From Desulfurococcales archaeon (GTDB taxonomy: Archaea > Thermoproteota > Thermoprotei_A > Sulfolobales > Ignisphaeraceae), in the NCBI GenBank assembly GCA_028276605.1, contig JAPYWC010000035.1, forward strand, positions 1-6,272: a stretch of 6,272 bases of DNA. The letters are read 5' to 3'. This document shows positions 1 to 5,360 of the stretch, piece by piece. Positions within the stretch are counted from its first letter, which is position 1. Each line of letters opens with the position of its first letter. The translations under genes and the position numbers were made by a program. The notes beneath the pieces were generated by a model. That model worked only from the letters and a program-made list of their open reading frames with translations. It was not told where the DNA came from and did no database searches.

Positions 1-1
1 T

Positions 2-1309
2 AAGAAGGCACTCTTACTTTATGGACCTCCAGGTTGTGGGAAAACCTCTCTAGTTGAAGCTGTTGCAAATGAGCTGGAGTACGAAGTTCTTGAAATGAAT
101 GCTAGTGACTTTAGGAGGAAGGAGGATATAGAAAAAGTTGCTATTAGAGCTTCAACAATGCAAAGCCTTATTGCTAGTGGAAGGAAGAAGCTAATACTCT
201 TAGATGAAGTAGATGGTATTGCTGATAGGGAAGACGCGGGAGGCCTTGAAGCAGTAGCTGAGCTTGTTAAGGTTTCTAAAGTCCCTATTATAATGACGGC
301 TAACAATCCATGGGATCCGAAGCTTAGGATTCTTAGAGAGATAGCAGAATTTGTTGAGTTTAAGAAGCTAAGGAAAGATGATATAATAAGGATATTGGAG
401 AGGATCTGCATTGCGGAGAAGCTTAAGTGTGATAAAGAAGCCCTTGACTACATAGCTACAAGGGCTGAGGGCGATGCTAGAGCAGCTATAAATGATCTTC
501 AAGCCGTTGGCGAAGGATTTGGTGAGGTAACACTTGAGAGAGCTAAGGCACTTTTAAGACCAAGAGATAAGGAAAGAGATCCCTTCGAGACACTAAAGCT
601 GTTATTCTCAGCCAAGTATGCATGGCAAGCCAAGTCGGTATTAAATCAATCACAGCTTGACTATGAGCAACTAAAGCTGTGGTTGGAGGAGAATATTCCA
701 AATCAGTTTAGCGATCTTGAAGATATTTCTAGAGCTTATGACGCTCTTAGCAAAGCTGATGTATACTTAGGGAGAATAATTAGAACTGGAGACTGGGATC
801 TTCTAGCATATGCAATAGATCTTATGACTGCAGGGGTATCGTTGGCAGCTAAAAATAATCCACGGGATAAGGATAAGTGGACTAAATATAGCTTTCCACA
901 AAGGTTGCTATTACTGTCTAAGCTTAAGGATAGCAGAAAGATACGTGACGATTTAGCGACCATACTAGCTCAGCACCTTCATATATCTACCTCAACAGCA
1001 AAAGCAGAGATAATTCCTATCCTAAGAGCTATATTCATCTCTAATCCTGAATATGCCGCTAAGATAGCAGTAGGGCTTGGGCTTTCTGAGAAAATGATAG
1101 AATTACTTGCAGGTCCTAATAAACAGGCTGTGATAATGCATTACAGAAGGTTGAAAGAAGAGATAGAGAAGAAAGCCGCTGAAACAATTATGCAACTACA
1201 AGTCAAGGCAGGGAGAACCGAAAAGCAAGAAGCTGGAAAAGATAAGAAGGGAAAACTGCAATCGAAAACTACCTCAACTGATCTGACGTCTTACTTTAAG
1301 AAGAAGTAG
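2..1309 (+). CDS. rfcL: Replication factor C large subunit (clamp loader), 5' end outside the window
   Basis: RfcL is the large subunit of the archaeal clamp loader, which with RfcS opens the PCNA ring and places it on primer-template junctions using ATP. The reading frame is already open at base 2, so the true start lies upstream; 435 residues are visible. Counting from base 2, Walker A GPPGCGKT is at residues 8-15, the Walker B segment LILLDEVDG at 64-72, sensor 1 (TANN) at 99-102, and the sensor 2 segment GDARAAINDL begins near 157. A collar-type helical region follows, then a Lys/Glu-rich tail. The last residues, STDLTSYFKKK, resemble a PCNA-interacting (PIP) box, with Ser in place of the usual first Gln. 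The first in-frame ATG (95) falls after Walker A, so it is not the real start. The TAG stop lies one base from the stop of the convergent winged-helix gene. Family assignment is secure; the missing N-terminus is probably a few dozen residues. Confidence 0.96.
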   Translation, partial: KKALLLYGPPGCGKTSLVEAVANELEYEVLEMNASDFRRKEDIEKVAIRASTMQSLIASGRKKLILLDEVDGIADREDAGGLEAVAELVKVSKVPIIMTANNPWDPKLRILREIAEFVEFKKLRKDDIIRILERICIAEKLKCDKEALDYIATRAEGDARAAINDLQAVGEGFGEVTLERAKALLRPRDKERDPFETLKLLFSAKYAWQAKSVLNQSQLDYEQLKLWLEENIPNQFSDLEDISRAYDALSKADVYLGRIIRTGDWDLLAYAIDLMTAGVSLAAKNNPRDKDKWTKYSFPQRLLLLSKLKDSRKIRDDLATILAQHLHISTSTAKAEIIPILRAIFISNPEYAAKIAVGLGLSEKMIELLAGPNKQAVIMHYRRLKEEIEKKAAETIMQLQVKAGRTEKQEAGKDKKGKLQSKTTSTDLTSYFKKK

Positions 1310-1310
1310 C

Positions 1311-1610
1311 TTACATATTGAGTAGCATCAGCATGCTCTTTACATAGTTATTTTCCATGTTTAGCTTTATTAGTCGTACCCTGCCAAGCTTAATCTCCTC
1401 AATCATGCCCAAAGACTTCATGAGCTCTATACATTTGGATACGTATCCATAGTTGCTATTCAATTCGCGTATCAATGCAGTTATATTAATCGTTTTTGCA
1501 TCTAGTTGGCTTAAGTGAGCTAAGATGCTCCATATGCATGGCTTTCCAAAAATCTCAATTCTCTCCTTTACCTTATCAGGAAGATTTGAAAGCTTTTTTT
1601 GTGTCAACAT
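1311..1610 (-). CDS. Small winged-helix DNA-binding protein, function unknown
   Basis: I do not recognise a named family. The 99-residue basic protein reads as a compact winged-helix fold. A helix near residues 10-33 (PDKVKERIEIFGKPCIWSIL) is followed by a helix-turn-helix near 42-66 with likely recognition helix YGYVSKCIELMKSLGMI, then a beta-hairpin wing (EEIKLGRVRLIKLN). It has no membrane segment or catalytic motif. An upstream TTG at 1625 would add five residues. I chose the ATG at 1610 because the TATA box at 1637-1645 predicts a transcript start near 1616, which makes the message nearly leaderless and would exclude the TTG. No Shine-Dalgarno precedes either start. It lies 29 bp downstream of cdc6 on the same strand and ends 1 bp from the convergent rfcL stop. 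That placement between two replication genes hints at a replication-linked regulator, which is inference only. From memory, Sulfolobus also has a short gene between rfcL and a cdc6 paralogue. Confidence 0.8.
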   Translation of the reverse strand: MLTQKKLSNLPDKVKERIEIFGKPCIWSILAHLSQLDAKTINITALIRELNSNYGYVSKCIELMKSLGMIEEIKLGRVRLIKLNMENNYVKSMLMLLNM

Positions 1611-1636
1611 TGTTGTAGAACCCAATTATATTCTAG

Positions 1637-1645
1637 TTTTTATAA
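1637..1645 (-). promoter_or_regulatory. TATA box of the winged-helix gene, overlapping the cdc6 stop codon
   Basis: Read on the minus strand the bases are TTATAAAAA, a good archaeal TATA element. It lies about 31 bp upstream of the ATG at 1610, which predicts a transcript start close to 1616 and a leader of only a few bases. The TAA stop of cdc6 (1642-1640) is inside the box. A BRE-type purine run upstream is not obvious. Crenarchaeal genes with their own promoter are often leaderless, and this one lacks a Shine-Dalgarno, so the two observations agree. Confidence 0.6.
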
Positions 1646-2890
1646 GGTGTTGATCTCCTTTTCTTCAACCTTCTTTCTCTCTATTAACTCATCTACTCTT
1701 TTTTCAAGAGCGTCTAGAGGTACAGGTACAGAAATTAATGTTGTTCTTCCTCTAAATCCTTTGCCAGATAGTTTCGTATTTATTATGCCAAGGTTTCTCA
1801 TATTACGGATATATTCATATACTTGTGTATGTTTTCTAGGCTTAACCTTGTACACCTCTGTACATAGGTATGTATATTCTTCTTCTGCATCTCCCATCTT
1901 AATGTAGCTTTCTCCACTCTTTCTGAGTCTTCTTATTATTGCTTTTAGTAAAATGAGTTCATGAAGTTGAAGCGCTGGCAGTATATCGGAGATCTCAATT
2001 AGCATCTCCTCACGTATTTCCCCTACAGCCTTTCTAACATGCTCTACAGTAACACGTTGAGCCCCCTCATAATCGGCAATGATACCTGCTCTAAAAAGCA
2101 TCTCTATTGCAGCACGAGCATTACCCTTACCACCCTTATCGTAGCCCTCGATATCAGCTATGAATGTTAAGACATCATCATCAACAGTATTCTCATAGAA
2201 TGCTAGCTCTCTTCGCTGTGCCAATATGTCGAAGAGTTCGTTTGATCTGTATGGATTAAACTTGATGATGTTCTTAGTTATGTAACTTTCAGTTGCAGGA
2301 TCTAGTTGACCCAGAACCTCAAGGCTTCTGGTAATGAGGATATAATGTATTCTTTTTTCACTTTCTGGATACTCATCATAGATTCTTAATAAGAAGTATA
2401 CAGCATCGTTTCCTGCTACCTGTACGAAATAGTTGAATTCATCAAGTGTGACTATGGCATACATATTTTGTTTCTTTAGGTGATTAAGTATGAGGAGCAT
2501 CATCTCCCTAGGTGAATAACCTCGTATTGGAATGGCTAGGCCAAGGTCGCGAGCCATGCTTTGAACTACACTAAATAGCGTTCTAGCATTGTGACAATTA
2601 ATGTGAATATAACTAAGATTTATACCCTTCTTTTTAGCTATTTTAACCATATCCTCGCCAAATCTTTTTGCAGTAGCAGTTTTACCAACGCCAACATCTC
2701 CCACCAGCAATGCAATCACAGATACGCTTCCAGGCTCAGTAATAACAGGTCTAAAGAGTGTGGTCAGCATCTCTAATTGCTTTTCTCTGTGAGGAAGTTT
2801 ATCAGGTACAAAGGATCGATCTAAAGCAGCTCTATTCTTGAAGACACTCGTCCTACTAAGGATATTCTCCACAATACTTTCACTACCCAT
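1640..2890 (-). CDS. cdc6: Orc1/Cdc6 replication initiator, ORC2-type paralogue
   Basis: This is an AAA+ initiator of the archaeal Orc1/Cdc6 family, which binds origins and helps load MCM; some paralogues instead act as regulators. With the ATG at 2890 it has 416 residues, normal for the family. Walker A GDVGVGKT is at 64-71, Walker B LDEFNYF has its acids at D150 and E151, and a sensor 2 segment (GKGNARAAIEML) starts near 255. The C-terminal winged helix (about 307-390) carries YKVKPRKHTQ and a glycine-rich wing, SGKGFRGRTT. These features, and DEF in Walker B, match my memory of A. pernix ORC2 better than the ORC1 type. The sensor 1 Asn of canonical Orc1 (ISND) is replaced in ITRS, and the box VII motif DPRVxSSL reads DPATESYI, so the usual Arg is absent. 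GTG at 2902 and ATG at 2899 are possible starts, but a full Shine-Dalgarno covers them and fits ATG 2890. It is divergent from psmA. Confidence 0.95.
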   Translation of the reverse strand: MGSESIVENILSRTSVFKNRAALDRSFVPDKLPHREKQLEMLTTLFRPVITEPGSVSVIALLVGDVGVGKTATAKRFGEDMVKIAKKKGINLSYIHINCHNARTLFSVVQSMARDLGLAIPIRGYSPREMMLLILNHLKKQNMYAIVTLDEFNYFVQVAGNDAVYFLLRIYDEYPESEKRIHYILITRSLEVLGQLDPATESYITKNIIKFNPYRSNELFDILAQRRELAFYENTVDDDVLTFIADIEGYDKGGKGNARAAIEMLFRAGIIADYEGAQRVTVEHVRKAVGEIREEMLIEISDILPALQLHELILLKAIIRRLRKSGESYIKMGDAEEEYTYLCTEVYKVKPRKHTQVYEYIRNMRNLGIINTKLSGKGFRGRTTLISVPVPLDALEKRVDELIERKKVEEKEINTL

Positions 2891-2897
2891 AGGTGGC

Positions 2898-2905
2898 ATC
2901 ACCTC
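2898..2905 (-). promoter_or_regulatory. Shine-Dalgarno site that fixes the cdc6 start
   Basis: The minus strand reads GAGGTGAT, a full match to the complement of the archaeal 16S rRNA 3' tail. It stands 7 bases before the ATG at 2890. It contains the alternative GTG (2902) and overlaps the ATG at 2899, so those two codons are more likely part of the ribosome binding site than starts. Confidence 0.75.
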
Positions 2906-2933
2906 ATCTAGGCATAATACTCAATTTAATTAG

Positions 2934-2941
2934 TTATTTAA
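2934..2941 (-). promoter_or_regulatory. Probable TATA box of cdc6
   Basis: The minus strand reads TTAAATAA, preceded by TC. A transcript start about 25 bases downstream would fall near 2911. That leaves a leader of about 21 bases, long enough to hold the Shine-Dalgarno at 2905-2898. A short dyad (2944-2957) sits immediately upstream of the box. The assignment rests on spacing and composition only. Confidence 0.5.
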
Positions 2942-2943
2942 GA

Positions 2944-2957
2944 TTGCGTTCTCGCAA
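2944..2957. repeat. Short perfect dyad upstream of the cdc6 TATA box
   Basis: The arms TTGCG (2944-2948) and CGCAA (2953-2957) flank a 4-base centre, TTCT. The dyad ends 2 bp upstream of the cdc6 TATA box, where an activator or autoregulating initiator could bind. It is the only GC-containing cluster in an AT-rich stretch. Five-base arms can arise by chance, so function is unproven. Confidence 0.35.
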
Positions 2958-2970
2958 ACAATAACTGTTC

Positions 2971-3034
2971 CGAAACTTTTACAATTAGGTGAAATAAAGT
3001 ATTAATTGGTTCAAAATTAAGCTATTAAGTTTCG
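2971..3034. repeat. Eight-base inverted repeat CGAAACTT / AAGTTTCG
   Basis: CGAAACTT at 2971-2978 is matched in inverted orientation by AAGTTTCG at 3027-3034, with a 48-bp AT-rich centre. The left arm also belongs to an imperfect palindrome, GTTCCGAAAC (2968-2977), whose shape distantly recalls the dyad part of a mini-ORB but lacks its central bases and G-run. Spacing is too wide for a hairpin terminator. Paired protein sites are possible and chance is not excluded. Confidence 0.3.
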
Positions 3035-3067
3035 TATAATTCAAACAGAACTGTAATAACATTCTAT

Positions 3068-3124
3068 ACCTTGAGATATAGTAAAGAAAAAACTTAATGA
3101 AAACCTTGCAAATGTAGACAAGGT
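3068..3124. repeat. Three copies of the hexamer ACCTTG
   Basis: ACCTTG occurs directly at 3068-3073 and 3103-3108, and inverted as CAAGGT at 3119-3124. The last two form a dyad with a 10-base centre. All lie upstream of the psmA promoter candidates. They could be half-sites for a regulator. The words are short and the region is only 310 bp, so confidence is low. Confidence 0.25.
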
Positions 3125-3137
3125 CATAATATAAACA

Positions 3138-3146
3138 TTTAAGTAT
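3138..3146 (+). promoter_or_regulatory. Possible TATA box of the psmA operon
   Basis: TTTAAGTAT follows an A-rich stretch that could serve as BRE. It predicts a transcript start near 3168 and a leader of about 33 bases, enough to include the Shine-Dalgarno at 3188-3193. A second candidate, TTTTAATGA at 3162-3170, would start transcription near 3191, cutting into the ribosome site. I prefer the first for that reason, but the choice is weak. Confidence 0.35.
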
Positions 3147-3187
3147 TTTGTGCGAGAGTAATTTTAATGAGATAAGGTAATATAGTT

Positions 3188-3193
3188 AGGGGA
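3188..3193 (+). promoter_or_regulatory. Shine-Dalgarno site of psmA
   Basis: AGGGGA differs by one base from AGGTGA and lies 7 bases before the ATG at 3201. It supports that start over the in-frame ATG at 3222, which would remove the first seven residues of the N-terminal gate. Confidence 0.5.
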
Positions 3194-3200
3194 CTTCAAT

Positions 3201-3932
3201 ATGTCATTCATTCCAGCAGCAATGGGGTATGATAGAGCTTTAACAATATTCTCGCCTGATGGAAAACTATATCAAGTTGAATACGCAGCAGAAGCTGTTA
3301 GAAGGGGGTGGACCTCGTTAGGAATCAAATCAGAATATGGTGTTGTTCTTATTGCTGAAAGAAGAAAAATATCACCGCTTCATGATGTGTTGAACCTTGA
3401 AAAGGTGTTTATAATAGATTCGCATATAGGAGCAACTTTTTCAGGTCTTGGTCACGATGGCAGGGTCTTAATAGATTATGCGAGGCTCATTGCAATAAGA
3501 AATAGGCTGACATTTGATGAACCTATAGATGTTGAGCTACTTGCAAGGATCATATGTGACATTAAGCAAGCGTATACTCAGCAAGGCGGTGTAAGACCAT
3601 TTGGTGTTTCAATAATATTTGGTGGTATAGACAGAAAGGGCGTAGAATTAATAAAAACGGAGCCGAGCGGGCTTTACTTTAAGTACTTTGGTGTTGCTGC
3701 GGGCTCGGGTGAGCAAACAGTTTCAAGTTATCTTGAAAAGCATTATAATCCTAAAATGAGTGTTGAAGAACTCATAATTTTAGGGTTAAGAGCCCTAAGA
3801 GCAGCAATTGAAGAACCATTAAAAGTTGAAAGAGTTGAGATAGGATACGCAGATATATCAACAAAGGTATTTAGGAAGCTGAGTATTGAGGAGACTCAGA
3901 GATTCCTAGAAAAGGCAGGTGTACTTACGTGA
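3201..3932 (+). CDS. psmA: 20S proteasome subunit alpha
   Basis: PsmA forms the two outer heptameric rings of the archaeal 20S proteasome. Its N-terminal tails gate substrate entry and its pockets dock the tails of ATPases such as PAN or Cdc48-type partners. The 243-residue length is normal. The N-terminal alpha signature is complete: G9 and the gate residues Y10-D11-R12, then FSPDGKLYQVEYAAEAV up to residue 33. Lys68, in LEKVFIIDS, aligns with Lys66 of the Thermoplasma subunit, the docking-pocket lysine for ATPase tails. The GGVRPFGVS segment typical of alpha subunits is near 129-137. No catalytic N-terminal Thr is present, as expected for alpha. It opens the superoperon, and its TGA overlaps the GTG of the SBDS gene in the sequence GTGA. 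No beta-subunit gene is in the window. Confidence 0.97.
   Translation: MSFIPAAMGYDRALTIFSPDGKLYQVEYAAEAVRRGWTSLGIKSEYGVVLIAERRKISPLHDVLNLEKVFIIDSHIGATFSGLGHDGRVLIDYARLIAIRNRLTFDEPIDVELLARIICDIKQAYTQQGGVRPFGVSIIFGGIDRKGVELIKTEPSGLYFKYFGVAAGSGEQTVSSYLEKHYNPKMSVEELIILGLRALRAAIEEPLKVERVEIGYADISTKVFRKLSIEETQRFLEKAGVLT
3917..3921 (+). promoter_or_regulatory. Shine-Dalgarno site for the GTG start of the SBDS gene
   Basis: AGGTG inside the end of psmA stands 7 bases before the GTG at 3929. It supports this non-ATG start, which is also the only reasonable start codon giving a full N-terminal domain. Confidence 0.55.
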
Positions 3933-4627
3933 GCAAAAAAGAGTATGTTATAGCACGCCTAGAGATTAAGGGTAAGAGGTTTGAGGTTTTAGTAGATCCT
4001 TATAAAGCTTATAGGTTTAAAGAAGGAGAGAAGATAAGTATTGAAGAGGTAGTGGTTGGAGACTACATATATAAGGATGCGAGGAAGGGTCTTAAAGCCT
4101 CTCCAAACGAATTAAAAGAGGTTTTTGGTACAGATGACATATATAAAGTAGCTGTTGAGATAATAAAGAATGGCGAACTACAATTAACTGCTGAACAAAG
4201 AAGGCAACTTCTTGAAATGAAGAAGAGACAGATTGTTCACACCATAGCCAAATCAGCTATAGATCCTGTAACTAAAACACCCATTCCTCCAACACGCATA
4301 GAGAAGGCTATTGAAGAGGCAAAAGTTCGGATAGACCTTTACAAACCTGTGGAGGCTCAGATTCCAGATATAGTTAAGGCTATATCGAAAGTCCTCCCAA
4401 TAAAAATTGCAAAAGCACTTCTACAAATCATTGTGCCCGCAGAATATGCTACGAAGACCTCAAATCAGCTTATGAAGCTTGGCGAGGTTAAGAAGAGTAT
4501 ATGGCTTGCGGACGGTTCTCTACTCCTAGAGATAGAAATACCTGCAGGGATGCAGACAGAGGTAATAGATAAAGTGAATAACCTTACAAGAGGAGCAGCA
4601 ACAGTAAAGGTGATAAATGTTGGCTAA
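3929..4627 (+). CDS. SBDS: SBDS/Sdo1-family ribosome maturation protein
   Basis: This is the archaeal orthologue of the Shwachman-Bodian-Diamond syndrome protein (yeast Sdo1). In eukaryotes that protein works with the EF-2-like GTPase EFL1 to release eIF6 from the large ribosomal subunit. The archaeal role is presumed related ribosome maturation or subunit quality control, and an association with the exosome has been proposed from gene clustering. The 232 residues fit the three-domain family. The N-terminal FYSH domain (about 1-85) contains the conserved stretch YKDARKGLKAS at 48-58. A helical domain follows with the family motif IDPVTKTPIPPTRIEKAI at 111-128. A C-terminal ferredoxin-like domain spans about 160-232. 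Translation starts at GTG, overlapping the psmA stop by 4 bp, and the gene end overlaps rrp4 by 11 bp, suggesting translational coupling. All domains are intact. Confidence 0.96.
   Translation: MSKKEYVIARLEIKGKRFEVLVDPYKAYRFKEGEKISIEEVVVGDYIYKDARKGLKASPNELKEVFGTDDIYKVAVEIIKNGELQLTAEQRRQLLEMKKRQIVHTIAKSAIDPVTKTPIPPTRIEKAIEEAKVRIDLYKPVEAQIPDIVKAISKVLPIKIAKALLQIIVPAEYATKTSNQLMKLGEVKKSIWLADGSLLLEIEIPAGMQTEVIDKVNNLTRGAATVKVINVG
4608..4614 (+). promoter_or_regulatory. Shine-Dalgarno site of rrp4, close to the start
   Basis: AGGTGAT within the end of the SBDS gene is a strong match to the 16S anti-Shine-Dalgarno. It is only 2 bases from the ATG at 4617 and 5 from the next codon, TTG at 4620. The tight spacing leaves open initiation at TTG, which would shorten Rrp4 by one residue. 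Confidence 0.55.
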
Positions 4628-5360
4628 TGCATCTACAATAATAAAAAGAACTATTGTAGTGCCTGGCGATGTAATAGTAGTAGACAAAGATACTGTTATT
4701 GAGGGTTCCAATCTTTATAAACTTGATGAGAATAGATACATAGTGACATCTATATCTATTCAGGATTTGGAGCTGGAGGGTGATAAGAAGAAAATAAGAG
4801 TTATAGGTTTAAAAGGGCGTTACATACCTAAAGAAGGAGACACTGTTATTGGAATAGTTTCAGATGTTTCAATCACATACTGGATTATAGATATTCGATC
4901 CCCTTACCCAGCTATACTCAACGCGTCAGACTATCTAGGAAGACCATTCAATCCTGCTACAGAAAACATTAGAAAATTTCTTGAGATAGGCGATGTTATA
5001 ATAGCAAAGGTAGTACAATTCGATAGAACAAGACCTCCGCTACTATCAGTTCAGGATAAGGGGTATGGCAAGGTAACAGAAGGGCTATTGATAGAAATTG
5101 AGCCTAGCAAGGTTGGCAGAGTGATAGGAAAGAAAAGATCTATGCTGAATATGCTTATAGAGGAGACGAAATGCAACTTTGTTGTTGGCGCTAATGGCAG
5201 AATACTCCTTAAGTGCCCGAACAGCGAACTTGAATATATTGCTATCCTAGCTATAAAGAAAATTGAGGAAGAAGCACATACACTTGGATTAACTGAAAGA
5301 ATTAGAGAATTTATTTTAAGTGAGAAGGTGAAAAGGGGTTTAATAAGATATGAAACGTGA
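4617..5360 (+). CDS. rrp4: Exosome RNA-binding cap subunit Rrp4
   Basis: Rrp4 sits as a trimeric cap on the Rrp41/Rrp42 ring of the archaeal exosome and guides RNA into the central channel; it has no nuclease site itself. The 247 residues show the standard order. An N-terminal beta domain is at about 1-65, an S1 domain at about 71-147 (from [14 protein letters not shown] to [10 protein letters not shown]), and a KH domain at about 155-220. The KH part has VIGKKRSML at 169-177, where the last position of the GxxG loop is Arg; from memory archaeal Rrp4 often departs from GxxG here. It also has the GxNG motif (G191-G194), typical of Rrp4/Rrp40. ATG 4617 is taken as start, with TTG 4620 as an alternative set by Shine-Dalgarno spacing. 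The gene overlaps its upstream neighbour and rrp41 by 11 bp each. Confidence 0.96.
   Translation: MLANASTIIKRTIVVPGDVIVVDKDTVIEGSNLYKLDENRYIVTSISIQDLELEGDKKKIRVIGLKGRYIPKEGDTVIGIVSDVSITYWIIDIRSPYPAILNASDYLGRPFNPATENIRKFLEIGDVIIAKVVQFDRTRPPLLSVQDKGYGKVTEGLLIEIEPSKVGRVIGKKRSMLNMLIEETKCNFVVGANGRILLKCPNSELEYIAILAIKKIEEEAHTLGLTERIREFILSEKVKRGLIRYET

Larger units (their letters stand above)
2891..3200. other. AT-rich divergent intergenic region, candidate origin or Orc-binding region
   Basis: About 310 bp without a gene lie between cdc6 (-) and psmA (+). G+C from 2981 to 3140 is about 24 percent by my count (39 of 160), clearly lower than the flanking genes. The region contains both promoters and several short inverted repeats: 2944-2957, the TCTCGCA/TGCGAGA pair, 2971-3034 and 3068-3124. 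Archaeal origins often lie beside an orc1/cdc6 gene and include an AT-rich unwinding stretch, so origin function is possible. Against it, I find no ORB or mini-ORB copy with its dyad and G-run, and the initiator is an ORC2-type paralogue. Low GC is also normal for promoters here. No tRNA or C/D-box RNA and no small reading frame worth calling was seen. Confidence 0.4.

Noticed and set aside
19..411. Open frame of 130 codons on the minus strand
   Set aside because: It is the antisense of rfcL over the Walker A/B region, which has unmistakable protein motifs on the + strand; the antisense product is low-complexity Ser/Leu-rich.
736..963. Open frame of 75 codons on the minus strand
   Set aside because: Antisense to the rfcL collar region; no supporting signal.
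1591..1600. T-run at 1594-1600 as a terminator of rfcL
   Set aside because: The run is the complement of a Lys-coding stretch in the winged-helix gene and is nearly 300 bp from the rfcL stop.
1311..1610. WhiP/Cdt1-like initiator
   Set aside because: WhiP proteins are much longer with two winged-helix domains; this 99-residue protein has room for one.
1599..1907. Open frame of 102 codons on the + strand
   Set aside because: It lies antisense to the cdc6 C-terminal winged helix and has no recognisable domain or ribosome site.
2591..2776. Open frame of 61 codons on the + strand
   Set aside because: Antisense to the Walker A region of cdc6; no domain or start signal.
2905..2916. Tiny upstream frame ATG-CCT-AGA-TGA in the cdc6 leader (minus strand)
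   Set aside because: Three codons only, at the predicted 5' end of the transcript and without a ribosome site; probably chance.
2959..2985. Possible mini-ORB origin element at GTTCCGAAAC
   Set aside because: The dyad is imperfect (two mismatched positions) and lacks the central bases and the flanking G-run of archaeal ORB sites.
4526..4711. Open frame of 61 codons on the minus strand
   Set aside because: Antisense across the SBDS-rrp4 junction; Cys/Tyr-rich sequence without known features.
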